The position numbers were made by a program, and so were the translations under genes. A model generated the notes under the pieces. That model did no database searches and was not told where the DNA came from. It worked only from the letters and a program-made list of their open reading frames with translations. Shown here piece by piece: positions 28,502 to 38,717 of a stretch of 64,000 nucleotides of DNA; within the stretch, counting starts at the first letter, position 1; each line of letters begins with the position of its first letter. The DNA is from Thermomonas sp. (GTDB taxonomy: Bacteria; Pseudomonadota; Gammaproteobacteria; Xanthomonadales; Xanthomonadaceae). The stretch is taken from assembly GCF_025993755.1 (NCBI RefSeq), contig NZ_JAMQHN010000029.1, forward strand, positions 1 to 64,000, written 5' to 3'.

Positions 28502-28707
28502 TGCTTGCCATCGGCTTCAAGGACCCACTCGCCCGGGAACGCCGCATCCTAACCCGCCCACCTCGTCGGCTCATCATGCTGCACCGCACCATCCGCACAC
28601 ACTCCACGCCCAAACTGCGACGAACTTCACCCCTCGTTCAAGAAGCCGATGCAAACGCCTGTCAAATGGAGTACGTTCGGCACAGTATGGGCCCTGAGGG
28701 GGTGGTC

Positions 28708-29649
28708 ATGCGTATCGGAATCATCATGGACTCGGCGGTCGATCTGCCGAACGAGTTCATCGAGAAGGAAAACATCACCGTCATGCCGGTGACGATCCAG
28801 ATCGGCAATGCGGTCCTTGCCGACGTGCGCAACGAGGAGGCGACCATGGGCTTCCTCACCGGCGAAACCGGCGAACGCGCGTTCGAGGCCGTCAGCACAC
28901 CCTACGGCGTGCAGGATGTGCACGACCTGTTCCTGAACAAGCTGGTGTTCGATTACGACTACGTGTTCTGCATCACCACCGCGGCCAGCCGCAGCGGCAT
29001 CTACGACAACGCCGTGCAGGCCAGCTATTCGATCCTGAACGACTACAAGCCGATCCGCGCCCAGGCCGGCAACAACACCCCGTTCTCCCTGCGCGTGATC
29101 GACAGCCAGAACGTGTTCCCCGGCCCCGGCGTGGTGGCGATCGAGGCGGCCCGCCTGCGCGACGCCGGCGAGGCACCGCCGAAGATCCGCAGCAGCCTCG
29201 AGGCGCTGGTCAAGAACGTGCATGCCTACATGGTGCCGCGCGACCTCTACTACCTGCGCAACCGCACCCGCATCCGCGGCGACCGCAGCGTGAGCCTGTT
29301 CAGCGCCTTCATGGGGACCACGCTCGACATCAAGCCGATCCTGCACGCCAACCGCGGCGAGACCGGTCCTGTAGGCAAGGTGAAGGGCTTCGACCACGCG
29401 GCCGAGAAGATGTTCGGCTTCGTCGGCAAGCGCGTTCGCGACGGCCTGCTGACCCCGGCCGTGGTGCTGTCCTACGGCGGCGATCTGGCCGAAATGCGCG
29501 CGATGCCCGGCTACACCCGCCTGCGCGAGATTTGCGGCGAGCACGACGTCACCGTCTACGAAACCTTCATGGGATTGCCGGGCATCGTGAACGTCGGCAA
29601 GGGTGCGCTGGCGGTCGGCTTCGCGGCGGAACCCAAGAAATTCGAGTGA
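28708..29649 (+). CDS. DegV family fatty-acid-binding protein
   Basis: A 313-residue DegV/FakB-type protein; such proteins bind a fatty acid and in Firmicutes present it to the kinase FakA. MRIGIIMDSAVDLPNEF and VMPVTIQIGN open the domain, SRSGIYDNAVQAS is the ligand loop, and YYLRNRTRIRG and DIKPILHANRGE follow. The ATG at 28708 follows a GAGGGGGTGG site; the longer frame upstream to 28501 has no such support. No FakA-type kinase gene is in the window, so its partner and role here are unknown. Confidence 0.9.
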   Translation: MRIGIIMDSAVDLPNEFIEKENITVMPVTIQIGNAVLADVRNEEATMGFLTGETGERAFEAVSTPYGVQDVHDLFLNKLVFDYDYVFCITTAASRSGIYDNAVQASYSILNDYKPIRAQAGNNTPFSLRVIDSQNVFPGPGVVAIEAARLRDAGEAPPKIRSSLEALVKNVHAYMVPRDLYYLRNRTRIRGDRSVSLFSAFMGTTLDIKPILHANRGETGPVGKVKGFDHAAEKMFGFVGKRVRDGLLTPAVVLSYGGDLAEMRAMPGYTRLREICGEHDVTVYETFMGLPGIVNVGKGALAVGFAAEPKKFE

Positions 29650-29677
29650 TCCGGTCAGCCGTCGCCGCGCATCCGGC

Positions 29678-30352
29678 GTGACCCCCACCCTGCTGGCATG
29701 GAGCGGCGGCAAGGACGCCGCGTGGACCTTGCACGTACTGCGCCAGTGCGGCGAGCACAAGGTCGTCGGCCTGCTGACCACGCTGACCGAAGGTTACGAC
29801 CGGGTGTCGATGCAAGGCATCCGCCGCGAGGTGCTGCACGCGCAGGCGCGCGCCACCGGGCTGCCCCTGCTCGAAGTCTGGATCCCGGCGCAGTGCGACA
29901 ACGCCACCTACGAGGCCTCGATGGCCGAGGCGCTGCAGCAGGCGGCATCGCGCTGGCCGGGGCTGCGCACGGTCGCGTTCGGCGACCTGCTTCTGGAAGA
30001 TCTGCGCGCGTGGCGGGTCGAGAAACTCGCCTCCATCGGCTGGGACGCGTTCACCCCGCTGTTCGGGCAGGACACCGACGCGCTGGCGCGCACGATGCAG
30101 GCCGGTGGCCTTCGGGCCCGCCTGTGCTGCGTCGACACCACCCAGCTCGATGCCCGCTTCGCCGGGCGCGATTTCGATGCCGGACTGCTGGATGAATTGC
30201 CCGACGGAATCGACCCCTGCGGCGAAAACGGCGAATTCCACACCTGCGTCCACGCCGGGCCGATGTTCGCCGCACCGCTGGCATTGCGACGTGGCGAGAC
30301 CGTGCTGCGCGACGCGCGCTTTGCCTATACCGATTTCACGCTGCGCTCGTGA
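29678..30352 (+). CDS. Diphthine-ammonia ligase-type ATP pyrophosphatase
   Basis: A 224-residue member of the adenine nucleotide alpha-hydrolase family (DUF71/Dph6-like). The PP-loop SGGKDAAW lies near the start, followed by GLLTTLTEGYDRVSMQGI, FGDLLLEDLRAWRVEKL, and the late GIDPCGENGEFHTCVHAGPMF that is diagnostic of the family. Bacteria lack diphthamide, so the bacterial substrate is unknown; an amide-forming or tRNA-modifying role is only a guess. I chose the GTG at 29678, which gives MTPTLLAWSGGKD. It lies 28 bases after the DegV gene. Confidence 0.88.
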   Translation: MTPTLLAWSGGKDAAWTLHVLRQCGEHKVVGLLTTLTEGYDRVSMQGIRREVLHAQARATGLPLLEVWIPAQCDNATYEASMAEALQQAASRWPGLRTVAFGDLLLEDLRAWRVEKLASIGWDAFTPLFGQDTDALARTMQAGGLRARLCCVDTTQLDARFAGRDFDAGLLDELPDGIDPCGENGEFHTCVHAGPMFAAPLALRRGETVLRDARFAYTDFTLRS

Positions 30353-30373
30353 TGGAAACCGGAAACGGCATCG

Positions 30374-30386
30374 CCCCCCCCCCCCC
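30374..30386. repeat. Run of 13 C between convergent genes
   Basis: A homopolymer of 13 C lies between the stops of the PP-loop ATPase and fghA. It is outside coding sequence. Its true length may be uncertain from sequencing. Confidence 0.85.
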
Positions 30387-30397
30387 GAAACTCCGGC

Positions 30398-31231
30398 TCA
30401 GGCCTCCATCAGCGCCTTGGCGTGATGCGCGATGTGCTCGCCGATGAAGCTGGCGATGAAGTAATAGCTGTGGTCGAAGCCGGGCTGCATGCGCAGGTAC
30501 ACCGGATAGCCCGCCGCATCCGCGGCTTCCTTCAGCAGCCAGGGTTTCAACTGGTCGTCGAGGAACTCGTCGGCCTCGCCCTGATCGATCAGGATCGGCA
30601 GCTTCCCCATGGCCGACTTCACCAGTTCGCAGGCGTCGTACCGCTTCCACGATTCCGCATCCTCGCCCAGATACGCGGCAAACGCCTTCCGCCCCCACGG
30701 CACTCGCGATGGCGCAACGATGGGCGAAAACGCCGACACGCTGCGATAGCGGCCGGGATTGCGCAGCGCGATGGTCAACGCGCCATGCCCGCCCATCGAA
30801 TGCCCGCTGATGGCACGTGCGGTCGTCACCGGGAAATTCGCTTCGATCAGTGCCGGCAGTTCGTTCACCACGTAATCGTGCATGCGGTAATGCGCCGCCC
30901 ACGGAAGCTGCGTGGCATCAACGTAAAACCCCGCGCCCTTGCCGAGATCGTAGCCTTCCACATCGGCCACATCCTCGCCGCGCGGGCTGGTGTCCGGACA
31001 GACGATGGCGATGCCGTGTTCCGTCGCGTAGCGCTGCGCGCCGGCCTTGGTGATGAAATTCTGCTCGCTGCAGGTCAGGCCCGACAGCCAGTACAGCGCC
31101 GGCACCGGGCCGTCCTGCGCCTGCGGCGGGAGGTAGATGGCGAAGCGCATCGTGCAACCGAGCGCCGCCGATGCGTGCTCGTACACGTCCTGCCAGCCGC
31201 CGAAACAGGCGCGATGTTCGATGCGTTCCAT
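30398..31231 (-). CDS. fghA: S-formylglutathione hydrolase
   Basis: A 277-residue serine esterase (esterase D family) that hydrolyses S-formylglutathione to formate and glutathione, the last step of glutathione-dependent formaldehyde removal. YWLSGLTCSEQNFITKAGAQR, PDTSPRG, the nucleophile motif GHSMGGHGAL and the late GFDHSYYFIASFIGEH with the catalytic His are canonical. It starts 14 bases after adhC, which makes its substrate, so the two form an operon. Confidence 0.97.
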   Translation of the reverse strand: MERIEHRACFGGWQDVYEHASAALGCTMRFAIYLPPQAQDGPVPALYWLSGLTCSEQNFITKAGAQRYATEHGIAIVCPDTSPRGEDVADVEGYDLGKGAGFYVDATQLPWAAHYRMHDYVVNELPALIEANFPVTTARAISGHSMGGHGALTIALRNPGRYRSVSAFSPIVAPSRVPWGRKAFAAYLGEDAESWKRYDACELVKSAMGKLPILIDQGEADEFLDDQLKPWLLKEAADAAGYPVYLRMQPGFDHSYYFIASFIGEHIAHHAKALMEA

Positions 31232-31245
31232 CGTGGAGACCTGCT

Positions 31246-32388
<1,143 letters not shown>

Positions 32389-32443
32389 TCATCATAGACG
32401 CGGGCGAACCGCATGCCGCCATCGGCGGCGCATCCGCCGCCGT

Positions 32444-33808
32444 TCAATACGCGAATTCGCAGAACACCGGATCGACGCTGCCGTACCACTCGCCGTTGAA
32501 CAGTTCCAGCTTGCGTTCGGCCGGCGTCTGCCCGGATTCGACGATTTCCAGCAGCGGGTCGAGGAAGCGGGATTCGTCCGCGCCTTTCGAGTTCAGTCGG
32601 GCGCGGCGCGCCAGCCCGTGCGCGGAAATCTTCAGCGCCTCGCGCGCCAGCTCGCGCACGGTCGCGCCGCGGAACGGCAGCTTGAGGGCGTGCCTCGGGA
32701 CGCCGTCGCGCAGGGCGTGACGCTCGTCCATGGTGAAATCCTTGACCAGTTCCCAGGCGGCATCGAGGGCGGTCTGGTCGTACAGCAGCCCGACCCAGAA
32801 CGCCGGCAGCGCGCACAGCCGGCTCCACGGTCCACCGTCGGCGCCGCGCATTTCCAGGAAACTCTTCAGCCGCACCTCGGGGAAGGCCGTGGTCATGTGG
32901 TCGTTCCAGTCGCGCAGGGTCGGCAGCGCGCCGGGGAGCACGTCCAGTTCGCCCTTGAGGAACTTGCGGAACGATTTGCCGCTGGCGTCGATGTAGCGCC
33001 CGTCGCGGTAGCTGAAGTACATCGGCACGTCGAGCAGGTAATCGACGTAGCGCTCGTAGCCGAAGCCGTCCTCGAACACGAAATCCAGCATCCCGGTGCG
33101 GCCGGGATCGGTGTCGGTCCAGATGTGGGAACGGTAGCTGAGAAAGCCGTTGGGCTTGCCTTCGGTGAACGGCGAATCGGCGAACAGCGCCGTGGCGATC
33201 GGCTGCAGCGCCAGCGAGACGCGGAACTTTTCCACCATGTCCGCCTCAGAGGCGTAGTCGAGGTTGACCTGCACGGTGCAGGTGCGGGTCATCATGTCCA
33301 GCCCGAGCCGGCCGACCTTGGGCATGTACTCGCGCATGATCCGGTAGCGGCCCTTGGGCATCCACGGCATGTCGGCGCGCGCCCACTTCGGCTGGAAGCC
33401 CATGCCGAGGAAACCCAGCTGCAGTTCGTCGGCCACCTCGCGCACCTCGCGCAGATGGCTGCCGACTTCCTTGCAGGTCTCATGGATGGTCGAAAGCGGC
33501 GCACCCGACAGTTCCAGCTGACCGGCCGGTTCCAGCGTGACCGAGGCCTTGTCGCGGGTCAGGGCGATCGTGTGCCCGGCTTCCTGCTCTTGCTGCCAGC
33601 CGAAGCGGGTCAGCCCGGTCAGCAGCGCCTCGATCCCGCGATCGCCGTCGAAGGTCGGCGGGCGCAGATCGTCCAGCCGGAAGCCGAATTTCTCGTGCTC
33701 GGTGCCGATCCGCCACGCTTCGCGTGGTTTTTCTCCCATTTCCATCACCGCTGCCAGTTGCCGGCGGTCGGTGATCGGCGTGTCGCTGGCATGGCTGGGT
33801 CCGGACAT
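32444..33808 (-). CDS. gshA: Glutamate-cysteine ligase, plant-type (GCS2)
   Basis: A 454-residue ATP-dependent enzyme joining glutamate and cysteine, the first step of glutathione synthesis. It belongs to the plant/alphaproteobacterial class rather than the E. coli class: [12 protein letters not shown] with metal-binding Glu residues, [24 protein letters not shown] and [25 protein letters not shown]. The start at 33808 gives [11 protein letters not shown]. It lies 88 bases upstream of adhC, so glutathione supply and glutathione-dependent formaldehyde detoxification are adjacent. gshB is not in the window. Confidence 0.96.
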   Translation of the reverse strand: MSGPSHASDTPITDRRQLAAVMEMGEKPREAWRIGTEHEKFGFRLDDLRPPTFDGDRGIEALLTGLTRFGWQQEQEAGHTIALTRDKASVTLEPAGQLELSGAPLSTIHETCKEVGSHLREVREVADELQLGFLGMGFQPKWARADMPWMPKGRYRIMREYMPKVGRLGLDMMTRTCTVQVNLDYASEADMVEKFRVSLALQPIATALFADSPFTEGKPNGFLSYRSHIWTDTDPGRTGMLDFVFEDGFGYERYVDYLLDVPMYFSYRDGRYIDASGKSFRKFLKGELDVLPGALPTLRDWNDHMTTAFPEVRLKSFLEMRGADGGPWSRLCALPAFWVGLLYDQTALDAAWELVKDFTMDERHALRDGVPRHALKLPFRGATVRELAREALKISAHGLARRARLNSKGADESRFLDPLLEIVESGQTPAERKLELFNGEWYGSVDPVFCEFAY

Positions 33809-33937
33809 CGGGAATTCCTGAAACAAGCGGTTCAGGATACCGTCATCCGCGTCAATGCAGCGACACGCCGACACGACCGCAGCGTTCCAGCCGTGCGCGC
33901 AAAGCTCTGGAGCAATGCCGACCAGATCGGCGCTTTC

Positions 33938-34555
33938 CTAAAGCTCCAGCCAGCCTGCCACCACCGCGCGCAACTCGTCGACGCCCAGCTTCGACTGCGC
34001 CGAAAACAGCTGCAGGCTCACGCCCTCGCCATACAACCGCCACAGCTCCATCCGCACCGCTTGCCGGGTGTTGCCCGCCGCACCGCGGCTGAGCTTGTCG
34101 GACTTGGTCAACAGCACATGGGCCGGCAGGCCGCGATCGCGGGCATGGGCCAGCATCATCCGGTCGTAATCCTTGAGCGGATGACGCACGTCCATCACCA
34201 CCACCAGTCCGCGCAGCGCGAAGCGGTCGCGAAAATACTCGCCGATGAACGCCTGCCAGTGCGCTTGCAACTCCTGCGGCACCTTGGCATAGCCATACCC
34301 GGGCAGGTCGACCAGATAACGCGCATCCTTGGGCGGAACGCCGAAATACACCAGCTGCTGGGTCCGCCCCGGCGTCTTGGACACCCTGGCCAGCGCGTTT
34401 TGCTGGCACAAGGCATTGAGCGCAGACGACTTTCCGGCGTTGGAGCGACCGGCAAACGCCACCTCGAAGCCCCCGTCGGGCGGCAGCTGTTGCGTGGTGT
34501 GCGCCGCCAGCAGGTAGCGCGCGCCGATAAACGGGTTCGAATTCGCCATCGCCAT
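33938..34555 (-). CDS. engB: Ribosome biogenesis GTPase YihA/EngB
   Basis: A 205-residue TRAFAC-class GTPase needed for 50S subunit assembly. G1 is GRSNAGKSSALN, G2 the TPGRTQ segment, G3 DLPGYGYA and G4 TKSD (LLTKSDKLSRGA). Length and the N-terminal ARYLLAAHTTQQLPPD region are normal. It faces the cytochrome c4 operon across a 113-base divergent region, the arrangement usual in xanthomonads. 129 bases separate it from gshA downstream. Confidence 0.97.
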   Translation of the reverse strand: MAMANSNPFIGARYLLAAHTTQQLPPDGGFEVAFAGRSNAGKSSALNALCQQNALARVSKTPGRTQQLVYFGVPPKDARYLVDLPGYGYAKVPQELQAHWQAFIGEYFRDRFALRGLVVVMDVRHPLKDYDRMMLAHARDRGLPAHVLLTKSDKLSRGAAGNTRQAVRMELWRLYGEGVSLQLFSAQSKLGVDELRAVVAGWLEL

Positions 34556-34590
34556 AGCATCGCACGACCCGGCGCCCCGACCGAGCCGGT

Positions 34591-34619
34591 TTGACCACGG
34601 ATGCCCTGCCGACCATAAT
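34591..34619 (+). promoter_or_regulatory. Sigma70-type promoter for the cytochrome c4-dsbA operon
   Basis: TTGACC (34591-34596, 5 of 6) and CATAAT (34614-34619, 5 of 6) are separated by 17 bases. A transcript start near 34626 would give a leader of about 43 bases before the ATG at 34669. Confidence 0.65.
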
Positions 34620-34668
34620 TTCGGTGTCTCGCGGCCATCGGCCGCTTCTCACGCTTTCGGGGTTTTGC

Positions 34669-35412
34669 ATGCGTCTCGTCCATGCCTTTGCCGGTCTTGC
34701 CTGTCTTGCCCTTGCGGCCGTCGCCTACGCCCAGAGCACGGCCATTCCCGCGCCCGACGCCGCGCCGGTCCAGGCCGCACCGCTGACCGAAGCCCCCGCG
34801 CACTGGGGCGATGCCAAGGCCGGACAGGCCAAGGCCGCCATCTGCGCGGCCTGCCACGGCCTCGACGGCAACGCGATGCAGCAGAATGCGCCGCGCATCG
34901 CCGGCATGCCGGAGCGCTACATCGCCGACCAGCTCCAGCTGTTCAAGAACGGCCAGCGCACCACCGGGCTGGCCGCGGTCATGGCGCCGTTCGCCTCCAT
35001 CCTCAGCGCGCAGGACATGCGCAACGTCGGCGCGTGGTTTGCCAGCCAGAAATCCGGCGCCGGCATCGCCGACGACAGCGTGATCGCCAGCGGCCCGAAC
35101 AAGGGCATGAAGTTCTATGAAGTCGGCGAACGCCTGTTCCGAGGCGGCGACGCCAGCCGCGGCATCCCGGCCTGCATGGCCTGCCACGGCGCTACCGGCG
35201 TGGGCAACCCAGGCCCGGCCTATCCCGCCCTGCACGGCCAGGACGCAGCCTATGTCACGCGCCGGCTGGAGGAATACCGCACCGGCACGACGACCTATGC
35301 CAACCCCGCGCATTTCAATCTGATGGCCAGCGTCGCCAAGACCCTGACCGACGAGGAAATCCACGCGCTGTCCAGCTATGTGCAAGGCCTGCACGCGCGC
35401 ACGGCGCAGTGA
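34669..35412 (+). CDS. Dihaem cytochrome c4
   Basis: A 247-residue periplasmic dihaem cytochrome c. A signal peptide (MRLVHAFAGLACLALAAVAYA) is followed by two class I cytochrome domains with CAACH (Cys59-His63) and CMACH (Cys169-His173). Methionine ligands probably come from the MAPFASILS and HFNLMASVAKTL segments. Cytochrome c4 commonly carries electrons between the bc1 complex and terminal oxidases, fitting the aa3 oxidase encoded later in the window. First gene of an operon with two dsbA genes; DsbA-type proteins could help keep its haem cysteines in the right state. Confidence 0.95.
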   Translation: MRLVHAFAGLACLALAAVAYAQSTAIPAPDAAPVQAAPLTEAPAHWGDAKAGQAKAAICAACHGLDGNAMQQNAPRIAGMPERYIADQLQLFKNGQRTTGLAAVMAPFASILSAQDMRNVGAWFASQKSGAGIADDSVIASGPNKGMKFYEVGERLFRGGDASRGIPACMACHGATGVGNPGPAYPALHGQDAAYVTRRLEEYRTGTTTYANPAHFNLMASVAKTLTDEEIHALSSYVQGLHARTAQ

Positions 35413-35487
35413 CGCCGCGCATTCACCCACCGTTCGCCGGCAATCGCGCAGGCTGGCCTGTCTGACTTGAACCCGGAGACGGATTCG

Positions 35488-36156
35488 ATGCGTGCAATCC
35501 TGCTGTTTTTCACCCTGCTGCTGACCAGCGTACCGTTCGCCGCACGGGCGCAGGCCACCCTTCCCGGCCTGACGGAAGGCGTCGAATACACCCGCATCGA
35601 AGACGGCCAGCCCTATCGCCAACTGCCCCCGGGCATGGTGGAAGTGGCCGAGGTGTTCGCCTACACCTGCCCGCACTGCGCGCATATCGCGCCGATGATC
35701 GAGGATTGGGCCAAGACGCTGCCGCCCCACGCGCGTCTGGTGTATGTCCCCGGCGTGTTCGGCCGCGACGATACCTGGGCGCGGGCCTACTTCGCCGAAG
35801 AAGCCACCCGGACCATCCCGCTGCTCCACCGCAGCCTGTTCACCGCGATTCACGAAACCGGCGCGTTGCCGCGCGATGCCGACGCCGCCAGGATCGGCCA
35901 GTTCGCCGCCCGCATTCGCGGCGTGAACGCCGCCGCCTTCAACGCCGCGCTGGCCAACGACGCCGCGCTGCTGCCGAAGTTGCGCGCCGCCTACGAATTC
36001 GCGCAGCGCAGCGGCGTCGAAGGCACCCCCTCGATCATCGTCGCCGGCCGCTACATGATCCTCGGCAACAGCTACGAAAACCTGCTGGCCAATGCCCGCA
36101 AAGTGGTCGTCGCGCTCGCGCCACGTCGCGCCGCACCGGCGGCCAAACGCCCCTGA
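35488..36156 (+). CDS. dsbA: Thiol:disulfide interchange protein DsbA
   Basis: A 222-residue periplasmic oxidase that introduces disulfides. A signal peptide (about residues 1-22) precedes a thioredoxin fold with active site Cys61-Pro-His-Cys64, as in E. coli DsbA, a helical insert, and the cis-Pro loop GVEGTPSIIV. I chose the ATG at 35488, which follows GGAGA and begins the signal peptide; the ATG at 35467 adds seven charged residues. A second dsbA gene follows after 20 bases. Confidence 0.94.
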   Translation: MRAILLFFTLLLTSVPFAARAQATLPGLTEGVEYTRIEDGQPYRQLPPGMVEVAEVFAYTCPHCAHIAPMIEDWAKTLPPHARLVYVPGVFGRDDTWARAYFAEEATRTIPLLHRSLFTAIHETGALPRDADAARIGQFAARIRGVNAAAFNAALANDAALLPKLRAAYEFAQRSGVEGTPSIIVAGRYMILGNSYENLLANARKVVVALAPRRAAPAAKRP

Positions 36157-36176
36157 TTCGTCCAAAGGAACCCGCC

Positions 36177-37070
36177 ATGATGCGCATGCGCCACGTCCTG
36201 CTTCTGCTCGCCCTGCTGCCGCTGGCCGCATGCAACCGCGAGACACCGGCCCCGGTGGCCGGCAGCGGTTCCGCTGCGAGCGCCAGCGCCGGAGCAACCG
36301 TGGCGGCCGCCAGCGCGGAAGACCCGCAGCGGGCGGCGGCCGCCGCCGCCGCGATCAAGAAGGCGGAAGAGGAGGCCGCGCGGCTTCCGCCTCCGGTCGA
36401 AGGCACCGACTACGTGGTGGTCCCCAACGGCGAAACCTTCGACACGCCGCCGAACCAGGTCGAACTGGTCGAATTCTTCGGCTACGTCTGCCCGTTCTGC
36501 GCCGCGATCGAGCCCACCGTGGCGGCGATGCGCGCCAATTTGCCGCCGGACGTGCACTTCGTTTCCATCCCGGCAGCATTCGGCGGGCCGTGGGAAAACT
36601 ACGCCAAGGCGTTCTATGCCGCCGACGCGCTGGGCATCGTGCCGCAGACCCATGAGGAAATGTTCCGGGCAATCCACATCGACCGCAGCCTCAAGGGCGA
36701 GCGCGGCATGGATTCGCCTGAGGATATCGCCGCGTTCTATGCCAACTACGGCGCGGATCCCAAGCAGTTCGTCAGCAGCATGCAGAGCTTCGCGGTAGCC
36801 ACCAAGGTCAACCGCGCCCGCCAGTACATGACCGCCGCCTTCGCCAACGGCGACCAGATGGGCACGCCGGCCTTCCTGATCAACGGCAAGTACCGGGTCA
36901 AGGGCAAATCGGTCGACGACATGTTCCGGATCATCAACCAGCTGGTCCAGATCGAACGCCGCAAGCTGAGCGGAGCGAGCGCCCCCGCGCCGGCCGCCGA
37001 ACAGGCGCCCGCCGCACCGGCCCCTGCTTCCGAAGCGCCTGCGGCAGCGGCCGGGGCCGCCGCCAACTGA
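36177..37070 (+). CDS. DsbA-like lipoprotein with Ala-rich linkers
   Basis: A 297-residue second DsbA. It begins with a lipobox LAAC (Cys19; Asn at +2 suggests outer-membrane sorting) and a charged, Ala-rich helical linker of about 50 residues (AAAAAAAIKKAEEEAARL). The thioredoxin fold starts near residue 75, with active site Cys105-Pro-Phe-Cys108 and cis-Pro loop MGTPAFLING. A low-complexity Ala/Pro tail of about 35 residues ends the protein. CPFC rather than CPHC suggests a different redox potential. It is coexpressed with DsbA and cytochrome c4. Confidence 0.92.
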   Translation: MMRMRHVLLLLALLPLAACNRETPAPVAGSGSAASASAGATVAAASAEDPQRAAAAAAAIKKAEEEAARLPPPVEGTDYVVVPNGETFDTPPNQVELVEFFGYVCPFCAAIEPTVAAMRANLPPDVHFVSIPAAFGGPWENYAKAFYAADALGIVPQTHEEMFRAIHIDRSLKGERGMDSPEDIAAFYANYGADPKQFVSSMQSFAVATKVNRARQYMTAAFANGDQMGTPAFLINGKYRVKGKSVDDMFRIINQLVQIERRKLSGASAPAPAAEQAPAAPAPASEAPAAAAGAAAN

Positions 37071-37090
37071 TTCGCGCGGATGCGCCGACC

Positions 37091-37849
37091 ATGGACAAAC
37101 GCCGGCTGCGCCTTCTGAGCGCGAACATCCAGGCCGGCAACAGCACGCGCGGCTACAAGGACTACATCACCCACAGCTGGTCGCACGTCCTGCCCGGCGG
37201 CAACAAGCGCGGCGCGCTCGACGCCATCGCCGAGCTCGCCGGCAAACACGACATCGTCGGGCTGCAGGAAACCGATCCCGGCAGCCTGCGTTCGGGCTTC
37301 ACCAACCAGACGCACTACCTCGCCGAGCGCGCCGGCTTTTCCTGGTGGAGCCACCAGCCCAATCGCACGATCGGCGGCCTCGCCTCGACCGCGAACGGCC
37401 TGCTCAGCCGGCTCGAACCCAAATCGATCGAAGAGCACGCGCTTCCGGGCCGGATCAGCGGCCGCGGCGTGCTGCTGGCGAATTTCGGCTACGCCCGCGA
37501 CGCGCTGACCGTCGCCATCGCCCACCTGTCGCTGGGCAACCAATCGCGCCAGTACCAACTCGACTTCATCGCCGAACTGCTCGCCGACAGTCCGAATGCG
37601 GTCCTGATGGGCGACTTCAATTGCGACCCCGACTGCCGGGAGATGCACTCGCTGTTCCGCAAGACACACCTCCAGCCGCCGGCGCAGCGCATCCCGACCT
37701 TCCCGTCCTGGCGCCCGCAGCGCGCGATCGACCACATGCTGGTGACGCCGGCGCTGTCGATCGCCGGAATGCGCGCCGTGCCGGCGGCACAGTCGGATCA
37801 TCTGGCGCTCTCGGTCGACCTCGACGTTCCGGAAGACGCGCTGCGCTGA
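37091..37849 (+). CDS. Endonuclease/exonuclease/phosphatase-family protein
   Basis: A 252-residue EEP-fold metal-dependent hydrolase. The motifs are LLSANIQAG, VGLQETDPGS (catalytic Glu), VAIAHLSLG, MGDFNCDPD and the final QSDHLALSVDLDV (Asp-His). No signal peptide is visible, so it is probably cytoplasmic. Substrates in this fold range from DNA to phospholipids and cannot be decided here. It is the last gene of the cytochrome c4-dsbA operon, 20 bases after the lipoprotein gene, an order common in xanthomonads. Confidence 0.92.
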   Translation: MDKRRLRLLSANIQAGNSTRGYKDYITHSWSHVLPGGNKRGALDAIAELAGKHDIVGLQETDPGSLRSGFTNQTHYLAERAGFSWWSHQPNRTIGGLASTANGLLSRLEPKSIEEHALPGRISGRGVLLANFGYARDALTVAIAHLSLGNQSRQYQLDFIAELLADSPNAVLMGDFNCDPDCREMHSLFRKTHLQPPAQRIPTFPSWRPQRAIDHMLVTPALSIAGMRAVPAAQSDHLALSVDLDVPEDALR

Positions 37850-37864
37850 GCGATCGCGTCGGCT

Positions 37865-38668
37865 TCAGCCCAGCGCGCTCCACGCAAACGCCGCGCCCAC
37901 CACCAGCAGGAACAATGCGAACACGCGTCGCAGCGACGCCCCGTTGATGGCATGCGCGATCCGCGCGCCCAGCGCCGCGCATGTCACCGACCCCAGCGCC
38001 ACGCCCAGCGCCGCCGGAAGGTAGACGTAGCCGACCGACCATGGCAGATCAAGCGCACCGGCCGGCGCCTGCAGCGCATAGCCGAGCGCGCTGCCCAGGC
38101 CGATGAAGATTCCGCAGGCCGACGAGGTGCCGACCGCGCGCACCGGCGCCACGCCGCGCCAGACCAGCAGCGGTACGGTCAGGCTGCCGCCGCCGATGCC
38201 GACGATGGCCGACAGCCAGCCGATCGCGCCACCGGCCAACGCATACCCGGCCCCGTGCGGCGCATCCGCCCGTTCGCCACCCTCCCTTGTGCGCGACCCC
38301 AGCATCTGCACGGCCACCAGCAGGCAGTAGATCGCCACGCACCAGCGCAGGACCCGGCCATCGAGGCCGATCGCAAACCGGCTTCCCAGCCAGCCGCCGA
38401 GCAGGATGCCCGGCACCATCCACGCCACCGTCGGCCACAGCACGCTGCCACGACTATCGTGCGCGCGCGCCGAGGCCGCCGCGGTCAGCACGATGCTGGC
38501 CAGCGAGGTGGCGAGCGCGGCGTGCATCGCCGCATCCACCGGCACGCCCATCCGCGGCAACAGCCACGCCAGCGCGGCCACCAGCACCAGACCTCCGCCG
38601 ATGCCCAGCAAACCCGCCAGCACGCCCACGCAGGCGCCCAGCAGCAGATACAGGAACAGGGCCGTCAT
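37865..38668 (-). CDS. TauE/SafE family membrane permease
   Basis: A 267-residue inner-membrane protein with about eight predicted helices in two repeats. The family glycine-rich pairs are GVLAGLLGIGGGLVLVAAL near the N-terminus and WLSAIVGIGGGSLTVPLLVWRG in the middle, the latter followed by AVGTSSACG. Relatives export sulfite, sulfoacetate or other anions of sulfur metabolism; the substrate here is unknown. It is convergent with the nuclease gene and divergent from slt. Confidence 0.92.
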   Translation of the reverse strand: MTALFLYLLLGACVGVLAGLLGIGGGLVLVAALAWLLPRMGVPVDAAMHAALATSLASIVLTAAASARAHDSRGSVLWPTVAWMVPGILLGGWLGSRFAIGLDGRVLRWCVAIYCLLVAVQMLGSRTREGGERADAPHGAGYALAGGAIGWLSAIVGIGGGSLTVPLLVWRGVAPVRAVGTSSACGIFIGLGSALGYALQAPAGALDLPWSVGYVYLPAALGVALGSVTCAALGARIAHAINGASLRRVFALFLLVVGAAFAWSALG

Positions 38669-38717
38669 CGGTCGCGGGCGGGGAATGTGTTCATTTCAGA
38701 GCGGTTATAGTCCAGTC

